A DNA stretch of 64,000 nucleotides from Cryptomeria japonica (lineage: Eukaryota; Streptophyta; Pinopsida; Cupressales; Cupressaceae). Below, one piece after another: positions 21,340 to 33,597 of the stretch. The first letter of the stretch is position 1; each line of letters begins with the position of its first letter. Where the stretch lies: assembly GCF_030272615.1 (NCBI RefSeq), contig NC_081414.1:663343938-663407937 (forward strand), in the 5' to 3' direction. Position numbers and translations under genes: made by a program. The notes under the pieces are model-generated. The model did not search any database and was not told the origin of the DNA. It saw only the letters and a list, made by a program, of their open reading frames with translations.

Positions 21340-23677
21340 TTGTAACCAAAAAAGTGAAAATTCTTAGGCTTGTGGAAGCCCACCATAGGTTCGATTTTTA
21401 CTAATTGTTTGCTTCTTGTGCAGATTTAAAAACTCACCTCTTTAAAATCAAAAACTTTATTTTGGTGTTTTAAGAATTGAACAAACAAACTTTCCCTTGC
21501 TTTCCAGTTAAGATCACTTGTTTTTGGTGCCTTAAAACTGAACAAAACAAAATTTGTTTTCTTGCAAGTTAGGAAACACACTTTATTTGGTGCTTAAAAT
21601 CAACAAGGCAAATTTCTTTCTAAAGAATTTACAATCCACACTTCAATTTTTGGTGCACATAAAATACACAATCAACTTGTTTAAAGCTTTTGCAAAGTGA
21701 TTTTCCTTCATGCATATGTGCTTCAATTTCAGTTGACCAGGATTATCAAAATTCTAGTTTATTCAAACCTTTGCATTTGAAGTTAAAAAGAACACCATGA
21801 ATGTTGGAGCAACATCTCCAAATAGTTAGATCACATTGCAATGGCAAGTTAAAAAAAACAAGTGTTTTTGTGCTTGGCACACTTGTGCAAAAAGTTGGTC
21901 GAGTGGTCCTACTTCTAACACACACTATCCTCTCCCTTGGCTTTCGTGGTCCTAGGTGCAAGAGAAAAGTGTTAGTAACACTCAAAAAATTTATCTTTTT
22001 AAGAAAGGTCTGCCAAGAGACACATCACTCTTGGGAATGACCTCGCGCGGTAAATCCTTCGAGCCGCTATAGAAATCAGGTGAGAGTGAAAGTTGTAGCC
22101 TTGGGTATAGCTATTCCTATAGCATAACTGGCCGAAAGGACAAATGGGCCCCAACACTGGTTATAAGGCTCTTAAGTGAGTCACTGCAGAGTGAACTTAT
22201 GTCCAAAAACATCGAACATGACTAAACACCTTTAAGTAGTAGCCCACTCGTTCTATTGATTGAGGATATTTGTGATATAATTTAGTGCAAGAGCATAGAT
22301 GGTTTTGCTCCCAAGATACTCACCATACATATTTCCTTGAGTAGAAACAGAGCTTTTTGAAAAGTCACTTGTGGATTGATAAAAGTGGTGACTCCCCCAT
22401 CATAGGGATCATCTATTTGTTATGCTTGTGCAAGACTTAGTATATCACATCCTTACCTACCACAGCGGGATTCATAAGGTATGTAGTACCAAAGTCGAAG
22501 AAATATCAAGATGTGGGCTAAATTTATCACAACTGGCCATTTGACCTTAGGGATAAAAAGTGTTTGAAGTGTTTTTGTTTTAGTCAAAACCAAGTGCAAA
22601 TTGAGCCAACTTCAAGCTTTGGAAATACACCTTAAAATAAAGGGCCATATAAAAGTCCAAGGATTGGGTTGATCTAGACCCATACTCATTTGTGCCTTTG
22701 AGGCAACATTCTTGTGTTTGTGTGCTTGCTTTGTTTTCTTGTCAAAGAAACATCATAAAATCAAAAAAATCAAAACAAGTATTCATCCAACCAAACATTT
22801 TTCAAAACAACCAAAAATATCAAAAACAAAAGATCAAAAACAAAGAGAAAAGTATCAAACTTTATGACCATTCTTCACATCTTGCGAAAGAAGAAACGTC
22901 ATCAGAATATCAACTTGAAAAGAAGACCATTGAGCTCAAAGGCTTTGATCAAAAGGAGGAAATTCTTCTATATAAATAGACAAATATTTGTCTCCCATAG
23001 AGTTTTTCTACGTCACATGCATCTCTACCTTCAAGGAAAAACAAACGAATTTGATTCAGAGTCATTGAACCGCAGAGCTTTTATGCAATATAGAGCTTTG
23101 AGTTATCACAAAAACCAAGGAGGTAAGATTAATCCCAACTTTTTCCCAAACATCTGTATCACATACAACATAGCTCGAGAAATACCACCAACACCCAAAA
23201 GGGAGGAGGTAGAGTTTGTTCCATTTGTGACACAAAGCTTTTATTGAAGTTAAACATCCATTCTCACATTCACATCATCAATCCGTCTTTCAACTCTCAA
23301 AACATTAAGAGGTTCTTGTCCTAAAATTCTCTTTTAGATATTGCTTGAAATAAACACAACCAAATGACTTTTTAGATTGTTTCAACATCTAGCATAAGGT
23401 CATCCTAAGAGACATATCTACGCAGGTTAAAACTAGTGTATGAGTGAATCCTCTCATTACTAGATAGTTAAATCTGTAACACATCTTAGATTTCTCTAAA
23501 CCTTATCACATCAAACCTTATCAAACACCACAAGCAATTCCAGAAAGAATTTTGGTCACATCCACCTTTAAGTGTTAGAGATCCATATGCAAAACACTTC
23601 ACCAACCATCAATCTTTCATTTCATCAACAAACTCATCATCATTTTCACCCAACTTCAACAAAAGCTTGTAAACAAA
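21340..23677 (+). other. Leader of element B, no recognised gene
   Basis: Long untranslated leader before gag. Frames at 21801-22040 and 22692-23247 are A-rich and lysine-heavy without a domain. A TTTGGTGC-containing string recurs loosely between 21460 and 21660. I see no RNA gene. Confidence 0.6.
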
Positions 23678-25201
23678 ATGGCCCAAACTTGATCACAGTC
23701 AAGGCAACGAGAAATAGAAATTGAAGAAGAAGAAGAGGAAAATCTCAATGAATTTCAAGAAGCACTTGGACGAAATGCAAATGACGAAAACCCAAGTACT
23801 CCCACTCTTGCAACAATAGAAAGGGCCCAGCATAACCCTCTCTTTAACAGACTTTTTGATGAAATACTCGGGAGCAATGCGGATGCTCACTTTTTAAAGC
23901 TCGCTCAAGAAGGAGCAAAACTCCCCTCTGACTTTGATCTTGCCCAATTAAGACAAGCATCAGAATGACAAAGTCGCCATGAAGAGGAAAGAGGTAGAGA
24001 TCCCATCAGCTATAACATTCCTCGAGGTAACCCACCACCTCCTCCTCCAAATGAAATGGAGATGTTGTGGCAACAAGTCAAGAATCTTGCCCAACAACTT
24101 CATAGTGGTGTCAAAACTAACCAATTCTCACTCAATGACATCTGTCCCTATCCTTTTGATAGGAATCTTTATATGCCACCCTTTCCACGAGGATTTGAAA
24201 CACCCAAATTCAAAAAATATAAAGGAAAGGGAGATCTTCGTGATCATGTCAGAGAATTTCATTCCGCTTGCCTCAAAGTGGCATATGAAGACACATACCT
24301 AATGTGCCTTTTGCCCCAAAGCTTGGGTTGAACAACCACATCATGGTTTTCCCGACTACCAGGTGGCATTAGAACATTTGAGGAACTCATCCAGAAGTTC
24401 CTAGCTCATTACTCTCATAACATTGAATGTGACATCACCATGGCTGATCTGTGCAACACTAAACAAAAACTAGGTGAACTATTCTTATTATTCATGCAAC
24501 GATGGCATCAAATGTCTAGCAGACGTTCTCTTCAGTTACCTAAGTGAGAACTAGTGGAAATATTCATTTCCAACTTAAATGAAGAAATGGAATTTCACCT
24601 AGATGTCAAAGACATAGACTCTTTTAATGACATGATCACCAAGGGTTTGAAATGTGAGTAGGCCCTCATCAAGAAAGGACTTATCAAAATCTATAATGAA
24701 CCAAAGGATAGTCCTCACCCATGCTTCAATAGTGATAAACCAAGCTTCTGGAATAAAAACAAGAATATCATCAACGATGGGGTTGTGGATGCCAGGACTA
24801 TAAAAAGTGCACAACCTGTCATCTGGTTTGCAAGATAGAATCCTCCACCTCAGAATAACACAAATGTTCCTTCAAATCAAGGTCGCATCACATCTCACGA
24901 TGAACCTAGACCTCGTCAGCAAAAACAAAAATGAACATACACTCCCTTAGGGGAACCCATTGAAATAGTATTGCGACAACTCATTTCTCAAAATTTGGTC
25001 ACTCTACCTAAAACATCAAACTATGAGCCTCAGGTCAAACCTGCATGGTGGAGAGATACTGAACACTGTGATTTCCACCAAGGGAGAGGACACAAGACAA
25101 GTAATTGTCACCGATTGAAAGATCTTATTTAGGATCTTATTGACCAAGGTGAAATTGAAATCGAAGGACATGACCCAAAAACAACAAACAATGATCATCT
25201 G
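23678..25201 (+). pseudogene. Gag of element B
   Basis: ATG at 23678 opens a frame that stays continuous through pol. Glu-rich N-terminus (codons 10-20), a Pro run near codon 120, then the gag core ICPYPFDRNLYMPPFPRGFE, YKGKGDLRDHVREF and MADLCNTKQKLGELF. A C-terminal HCDFHQGRGHKTSNCH motif (about 25066-25115) resembles the Cys/His nucleic-acid-binding motif of Tat gag. Eight in-frame stops fall at 23690, 23966, 24329, 24545, 24659, 24836, 24932 and 25130. The start is supported because the fifth codon, a stop, is the only break before a long conserved frame. Confidence 0.85.
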
Positions 25202-26200
25202 ATGTTCAAAAATCCACTTCCATCACAAGATCAAAGGGGTCCTTCCACTTCCAAGCGAGGCACTGATACCACGGATTATACGCAGGCTGCATATAATTAC
25301 ACTGTAAATCACCTGTATGATGCCAGTGAACAAGTTGCAACTATAACCATCAAAAATCCCAACTCCAATTGCAATGTTGTTACACATCATGGCAAGGTTA
25401 CCATAAAGGCAGCCCCACAAGGCACCACCCCCATACCAAAGCAGTACAATCTTGTGGAACAATTAGACAAAATGCCTGTGCTTATATCCATTTTAGAGAT
25501 ATTGCGCCTATCTCCATTTCATAAAACAATCTTGGATCAAGCACTCCAAGAGGCATCAGTCCCTGCAAACCTGAATACAGACCAATTTCAAGCCATGGTT
25601 GGAAGTCTAAAGTCATCACCTTGTCTCACTTTTTTTGAAAGTGACAACTCTTCCTTCCAGCAACCTCATAACGCTTTGCTACACATTGAAGGCTTTATCA
25701 ACCAGCATAGGATCAAGAGAGTCTTGATTGATAATGGAGCAGGCTTAAATATTTGTACACTACAGTTGGTCACAGCATTGGGATATGTCATTGAATCCAT
25801 GGATCCTCACTAGAAGATCACAATCAGAGCCTATGACGATGCAGAATGTTCCTCCAAAGGAGTTGTGGTACTACCAATTCGAGTGGGCCCTGTGGTAAAG
25901 CACATCATCTTTCAGGTTTTGGACCTTCCTCTGCCATACAATCTATTGTTAGGAAGACCTTGGATACATGCCATGTAAGCCATTCCATCTACCTACCATC
26001 AATGTATCAAGTTCCCACATAACGGTGTAGAGATCACAATCCTAGGCGATGCAAATCCCTTTGCATATTGCCATAATATCAGCCATCAACCAGAGACTAC
26101 CGTTCCTAATAATAGAGAAGCCATTTCCTCCACATCATATATAAGTCCCGCCTCTCTTACCAATTTGAACACCACTATACCAAAGTAAGAAAAGATTAAA
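25202..26200 (+). pseudogene. Aspartic protease of element B
   Basis: The catalytic region RVLIDNGAGLNICTLQLV lies near 25717-25770 and LLGRPWIHAM near 25946. Asn follows the catalytic Asp where relatives have Ser, Thr or Gly. Stops at 25811, 25976 and 26186 interrupt it. It would cleave the polyprotein in an active element. Confidence 0.82.
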
Positions 26201-27691
26201 ATGAAAATAGCAGAGGAAGGTCCTGGGGAATACAACTTGAGTCAACTCTTTTGTGTGGGACAAATGCCCACTTCTCCTAGAACACATGGTAAACCACAAC
26301 AGTTACTCCAGCAACCACTAATCACGCCAGCATGTGCTTTGATGCCTTTCATCCTTGGAAAGAGTCAAGAAGAAGAAACCCAAGATGAGGACTTAGCGGA
26401 ATGGATCTATAAAGATCCCATCACCACTGATATACGACAAGTTAAGCTTCCCACAGATCAATATGGCAAAGGTCTCCTCATTATGCAAAGAATGGGGTAT
26501 GATGGTCAAAGTGCTTTGGGATATTGCAAACAAGGATGACATGAACCTCTGATGTTGGAATTAAAGCCCAAAGGTAATATAGGCCTAAGATTTGAAAAAG
26601 AGATCTTTCCTAAACTCAAATTCAAAGGAAAACCAAGCAAACCATTATGTCAGCCTATTGCAAAGAGGACACCTTTCATTATCAAAGCAGCATCAAACAC
26701 CATCACAATTGCCCCACTGAGGCTCAGAATCCCAACACAACCATCACCAATGCCAATCCTCCCACAAATCAAACCAATAATCCCATTAGCAGTAGCAATA
26801 ACATCAATAGCACCATTAGCAGCAGCAACTATATCAGAACCTGCAGCAGCATCTACGACACCCACAATTCCAGCAGAAACAGTCGAATCAATAACATCAG
26901 TACTTCCTATGTCAAAGTCAGCAATCTCCATCAACCTTCCTACAACACTGATTATTTCATCTACAAAGGTACATCAACCAATCACACCTTCAGTATTTAA
27001 CTCAAAGGACATCCCAGTATGGTATAGTAATCGGATGCTGGAAAGTGACTCAGAGACTGACTCGCATGAGTGGGAATTTGATTTTGTCCAGCTTAATACT
27101 TCAGATGAGGAAGACACATCACTACCTCCACCATGCAAAGACATCCCTATTTATGGAGAAGCACAGATAAAGACCTCTTGGGTTCCTAAGTTGGAAACAT
27201 CTTCCACAAACCCTACGTCTCATCCTATGCCTGATTCTGACAGGGAGAGTACCATCAATGACCTTCACCACAATGTCTTAACCCTCTCCGATACATCTAA
27301 CGCACTTAACCTAATCGATGAAGTAATGCCCATTATCCACCCTAAACTCATCGAATGGAACCAACCAAATCCCCCATGTCTTGACCTCTTCCAAAATGAT
27401 GAGGCCATCATTGACTTTTTGGAATTAAGGGATAACCTACCAAGCAGGGATCACAAAGCTAGATTCACCATAGAACTAAATAGCACAGCATACTTTGGGG
27501 TGAATGCCAAACCTTTTAGCTGCAAAAATATAACAATAAAACATGGATCTTCCAGTGAAAACCACACCGTGGCACTGTTTGATTCAACAAAAGTAAAAAG
27601 AAAGAGCATATCCAACGGTGAAAACCTCTCTGAGGCACCTGAGGATGAAGGGTTTGACATTCTCCTTGCTAGTACACAATAGGAATGATCA
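26201..27691 (+). pseudogene. G-patch-like segment and variable linker of element B
   Basis: Codons from 26201 include QYGKGLLIMQRMGYDGQSAL, a G-patch-like motif cut by a stop at 26537. The next 376 codons (26552-27682) are open: a long Thr/Ile/Pro-rich low-complexity stretch, an acidic stretch (DSETDSHEWEF, SDEEDTS), and no enzyme domain. Stops at 27680 and 27686 precede RT. In frame with gag and pol throughout. Confidence 0.72.
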
Positions 27692-29482
27692 ATGATTCTC
27701 ATCGAGGAAACCAAAGAATACAATGTGGGGACTCCTAAAAATCCTCACCTCATACATCTGGCATCTCTTCTCACTCCAGAGGAACAGCCTAAATTTATAG
27801 AGTTCTTTCAAAAGCGTCAAATCAACTTTGCATGGTCATATGCAGACATGCTTGGGCTTGATCCTGATTTAGTCATGCATCACCTCACCGTAGCAGAAGG
27901 AGCCAAACCTATCAAGCAAAAGCTTCGTAAGATGCATCCTCAGATTGCAGTGCTAGTCAAAAAAAAACTCAAGAAACTCCTAGATGTTGGTTTCATTAGA
28001 CCAATTGATTATGCAGAATGGATCTCCAACATTATGCCTATCTGCAAACCAAAAGGGGGCATCCACATTTGTACTGACTTCAGAGATCTGAATAAGGCAT
28101 GTCCTAAGGATGACTTCCCCCTACCAAATATCGACATCATAGTAGATCTGACAGAAGGACATGCCATTCTTTCACTCATGGATGGCTTTTCAAGATACAA
28201 TCAGATAAAGATCGCACCAGAGGATCAACATAAGACAGCCTTCACATGTCCATGGGGCACATATTGCTGGAATGTAATGCCTTTCAGTCTAAAGAATGCA
28301 GGAGTGACCTATCAACGAGCAATGACCACCATCTTCCATGACATGATGCATACTATGATGGAAGATTATGCTGATGACTTACTAGCAAAATCACTCACCA
28401 GAGAAGGACATCTCAACATATTAGATAAAATCTTTGATAGACTGGAACAATACCATGTTTGACTCAACCCAAAGAAATGTGTCTTTGGAGTAACCTCCGG
28501 GAAGCTTCTAGGATACATTGTCTCAAGCAAAGGTATTGAGGTCGACCCAGCAAAGGTAAAAGCAATCATGGACATGCCACCACCAAAGAATATCAGTTAG
28601 CTAAGGACATTACAAGGGCAGCTTCAATCCATCCGAAGATTCATTGCACAATTGGCTGATAAGTGTCACCCATTCACACACCTGCTACACAAGAACATCC
28701 GCTTTCAATAGGATGCCAGATGCCAGCAAGCATTTCAGATGCTCAAAGACTATCTCATGAATACACCGTTGTTGATCCCACCAGATCCAAGTAGGCCTCT
28801 ACTACTCTATATATCAGCAACAAGTACAGCATTGGGGGTACTACTAGCACAGCATAATGCAAAAGGCAAAAAATGTGTCATATACTACATCTCTCACACA
28901 CTGGTTGGTTATGAACTCAATTACATACCTATTGAGCGAGCTTGCCTAGCAATAATCTTAGCAGCCACTAAACTGAGGCACTATCTGTTAACACACAAGG
29001 TACAACTCATTGCAAAAATTGATCCACTCAAGTATTTACTCAGCAAAGCAGCATTGACAGGCCGCTTGGCCAAATGGGTGATGATTCTAAGTGAATTTGA
29101 CATCGAGTATGTAGACCGTAAGGCTATCAAAGGGCAAGTTATTACAGATCAGTTGGCCGATGCACCACTCATAGGCAATCATCCTCTCATTTCCAATTTT
29201 CCAGATGAAGAGATATTCATGATCACAACAGCACAACCATGGAAACTATACTTTGATGGTTCATACACTAGGCATGGCTCGGGGGCAGGCATTCTGTTTA
29301 TCACACCTCAAGGTGACAACATCCCGAAGTCTTACAGGCTCACATTTCCATGCACTAAAAACATAGCAAAGTATGAAGCCTTGATCACAGGACTCAGGCT
29401 AGTCGTACAATGGAAATTACAAGAACTACAAGTATATGGCAACTCACAACTGGTCATTCGACAAGCAACGGATGAATATTAG
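27692..29482 (+). pseudogene. Reverse transcriptase, RNase H and second RNase H of element B
   Basis: RT: LLDVGFIRPIDYAEW, CTDFRDLNKACPKDDFPLPN, LMDGFSRYNQIKIAPED and the catalytic MEDYADDLLAKS (near 28360). RNase H: RPLLLYISATSTALGVLL, IERACLAIILA. Second, archaeal-type RNase H: WKLYFDGSYTRHGSGAGIL and NIAKYEALITGL. The dual RNase H places B in the Tat lineage. Stops at 28460 (aligned Arg in A, likely CGA to TGA), 28598 (aligned Gln) and 28709 (aligned Trp), then 29480. Confidence 0.92.
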
Positions 29483-30991
29483 ACCAAGGATGATAAACTC
29501 ATGCCATACAAGCAAATGGTGGACACTTTAAAAGCATCATTTTGTACTATCACCTTTGAGCAGATACCAAGAGATCAGAATCAAGCCGTTGATGCTATGG
29601 CTACTATTGCATCTCTCCTAGATCTTCCACAAAATTAAACACGCTACAAGTTCTTGGTAGAACAGCTTTGGATCCCCGCTTATGATATCCCCGAATCCAA
29701 GATGATATGTCGTCTTGTTGGTTCCGAATCCCCATGGTACGGTGAGTTCTATACCTATCTCCGCGATCACACCCTTCCTCCTAACCAATCGAATAACCAA
29801 CGTAAAACCTTCATTCGCCAAACTGCTTGATATACCATTATTGCTGAAACCCTATACCGACGCAGTCTTGATGGTACTCTTCTTTGATGTCTGGAACAAG
29901 ATGAGATAACAAAGGCCTTGGAAGAGGTACATGAAGGAATTTGTGGGACTCACTCAAGTGGTTTGTCACTAGCCAAGAAACTCCTGCGCAATGGATACTA
30001 TTGGCCATCTATGGAAAAAGACTCCTACTACTTTGTCAGGAAGTGCAAAAAATGCCAAATTCATGGAGACCTAATACATGCACCGGCACAAGAATTGCAA
30101 CCAATCACAACACCATGGCCTTTTTGTCAATGGGGTCTTGACTTTGTGGGTAAGATTCATCCATCTTTATCCAATGGCCACAAATTCATTATCACCACCA
30201 CTGAATACTTCACAAAGTGGATCGAAGCTATTCCACTTACCCAAGTCACCGGCAAGCAGATCGCCTCATTCATCCTTAATTACATCATCTGTCGGTATGG
30301 TGTACCCATGTCCATCATCACAGATAACGGGCTTCCTTTCAAAAATCAAGATGTCTATGAGCTCTGTGAGAAGTTTCACATCCAACACCACTTTTCCACC
30401 CCCTATTACCCACAAGGCAATGGTCAGGCCGAAGCATCATATAAAAACATATTAAGAATCCTCAAGAAGACAGTCAATGATGTTGGTCCTGATTGACACA
30501 TTCAATTGAATCCAGCACTATGGGCATATCGAACTAGTATTCGAACCCCTATAGACGCAACTCCCTACTCATTGGTCTATGGTGCAGAAGCTATTTTACC
30601 TATTGAGGTCGAGATACCATCACTACGGGTTTCCTTGCACAATCTCATTGATGATGAAGCATATAGAATATCCCGTCTTCAGGACTTAGAGTTACTTGAT
30701 GAGAAGCAATAAGCTGCATACAACCATCTCAAAGCCTATCAGCAGCTCATGAGCAGAAGCTACAATCACCGAGTTAGACCTCGTACATTTGAGGTAGGTG
30801 ATCTTGTTCTCCGAGAGAATCCTCACAACCAACCAAACAGAGAACATCAGGGAAAGTTTGAATCAAACTGGCTGGGTCCATATGTTATCACTTCTGTATT
30901 TGGGTCCGGGGCATATCGGTTGGCTACTTCAGAAGGAGAACCATTCACAGATCCAATCAACAGCATGCACCTCAAACGGTTTTATACCTAA
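29483..30991 (+). pseudogene. Integrase of element B
   Basis: The N-terminal zinc region is HEGICGTHSSGLSLAKKLL and CKKCQIHGD. The core has all three catalytic acidic residues: WGLDFVG, ITDNG and GQAEAS. The C-terminal part reads LNPALWAYRTS, LVYGAEAILPIE and, near the end, GDLVLRENP and GPYVITSVFGSGAYRL. The last stop at 30989 looks natural. Premature stops at 29636, 29828, 29885, 30494 and 30710. Confidence 0.9.
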
Positions 30992-33597
30992 GTTGTACAA
31001 AGCATCAAGCTCCCCTGCATACCAGAAAAACAATCCAAAAACATCCAAATAAATGACCTGAAGAAAATACAAAAACATCAAAATAGTAAAGAAAATCATG
31101 CATCCAAATGGTGAACAAACACTCCGGTGGCACCTTGGGTAAGTGCGATGGTGAAAACCTGGCAAACAGGTGCCACTCATAAAGGCTATGGTTCCATTAT
31201 CTTTCAGGCTCATTGCGATCACATTCATTACATACACACATCCATCCATCCAAACCATGGCTTGTTATTTGATCTGCAATCAAAGAAAGTACTTCATGCG
31301 TCTTGCATCCCACTTTTTCATAGTCATGTCTAACTTGGGGGCAATGCCCTTAATCTAGTTGATGGAAGTGGACTCTACATTACTTGTGATTCATTGGGTT
31401 CAACATTCAAAACTGTCTCACAAAATCCAAAAACATTCAAAACTATCTCGCAAAAACCAAAAACATTCAAAATCACAAAATCCAAAAACAATGGAAAACA
31501 TCAAAAAACAAACAAAAACATGGCACCACATTGTACATACTTATTTGAGCAGATACCAAACAAGCATTGAAAAATACTCACATGATGATCATTTCTCAAA
31601 TCGACCAAACAATCAACATCAATAATCAAACTATCTTCAACAAGGATGCATCCTTCCTTATCTAAACAAAGACAAGATGACATTTTTTTTCTTTGACAAG
31701 AAAATTTTGTTTAAGCTATCAAAATACTTGGTTGATTTGTGGGTTATTTATATAAGGTTCTTACAGCATTGTTTGTATGTCTTCTGCGTTTTTATCCCGA
31801 TGAAGTTCTGGGGCATGTCCTAATGGTGTCTACGTGGGAAGTTCACTAAGCTACGTGATCTTATGCAAAATGCAGTCATAGATCATTATGGCTTGCTGAC
31901 TATAGCGTATACCTCGACCATATGAGCATGAACCATTACCAAGGATCCATATTCTTTATTCTTTATTTATATACTATTTATTTGCAAGTACAATGATCTT
32001 CCTTTGGTTCCTCCTACCTCATCCAAATTGGATAAAGGTTTTATCTCCTATTACGGTATGAACTTGTCTCAGGATATGATCAACCTAAGATCAAGGAGGA
32101 CAATCCAAGTCATGCCTAAACAGAGATGATCCTTATCTGTTCCGTAAACAATACTCTGGTCAACTTGACCCATTATATCAAGTCGTTTGTATTAACTTGC
32201 TATATCAAAATCCATGTAAGAACTACTCAGGTCATCTTGAATCATTATGTCAAGTTGCTTGTATTTTCTTACAACATTTTAAAGCTCAATGATGAAAATA
32301 GAGCACTATGGATCGTCATTTCATCTCATCTGTTTATATATTGCATTTCGTTGCATATCATCCATCCATTCACTCAGTCATTTTTATGATTTGTATGCAA
32401 ATATGAACAAGGTTAATATGAACAGTTATGTGAAAATTGAGCTGGTCTTGGATACAATCACGACCGAGTACTCTGATACATCATCAATGCATCATGCAAA
32501 GTCTCAAAAACCTTGCATTCCTCATGGTCATATCATCATTATTTAGTTGCATTTTGCATTAAGTACATTCATGTCATTTTTAATTAAATTGCATATAGTT
32601 CATTTAGTTTATTGATATTAGTCTTCATCAAATCATTTACATCATTGCATAAATCAGGATGATTAGATTCATATGATCAAATTGTCCTTGATGGTATTAA
32701 CTATTTACTATGCATTCATTTAGGGTCAATTATCATTTTATCATTCTTTATCATCCTTTATCATTTATCATTGCATACATTCGTTTATCTATTCATTAGT
32801 TAAAAGATGCATTCATTCATCCATTATTAAGTGTCTTATTAGGCTCATTTCTTAGTCCCATTGCATTTACATTATCCTTTTTTAATTACATTAAGGTGCA
32901 GTTATTAAACCATAAGTTATAGTATCATCACATTATCATTTTTACTTAATCATATTGAGGCATTTAGAATCATAAAACCATTTGTTTCCAAACATTGGTT
33001 CATACCATTTTATATATCCATTATACATATACGTTCATCTAGATATTATCATATAAACATTTGTACTTTACATTTTGTTTATCCATATTACATTCATTTA
33101 AAAACATCTAGATGCATAAACATACATAACATCATTTATTCAAAACATTGCATTAACATCATTGCATATCATTATCTCATCATTATATCCAAATAGGAAA
33201 CACCAAAATCCTGTTCATAAATCATCATAAGCATACACCGTCATCATGACATTACATACATAAAGCATTACATCAAAACAAAACATGCACACATGTATAA
33301 ACCAGCATTCATATGTCAGTATCCAACATCATAAATCATCATAAAAACATGCATATAAGAATCATCTCATCAATGCATACATATCCATCTAAGCAATAAA
33401 CTCATACAATCACCATCCTGCATAACATCCATACATATCAAAATGCATATCATCAAAATATGGGATCTCCTCATATATATATATATATATGTATGTATCA
33501 AAGTACAATGAAGTCCAAAATATCGGCTACCAAAATCCATCCAAGATATAGTCCAAAAATAAATAATGATAAAATACATATATGCAAAAATGCTCTC
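30992..33597. other. Spacer between pol and the antisense gene of B
   Basis: AT-rich, with loose repeats of CATTCATT-, ATCATT- and CATACATA-type strings from 32540 to 33460 and an AT microsatellite at about 33473-33492. No gene seen. In element A the corresponding part is largely missing because of composite D. Confidence 0.6.

Noticed and set aside
26650-26934. Minus-strand gene
   Set aside because: Shadow of the Thr/Ile/Pro-rich linker of B's polyprotein; low complexity and opposite to the established frame.
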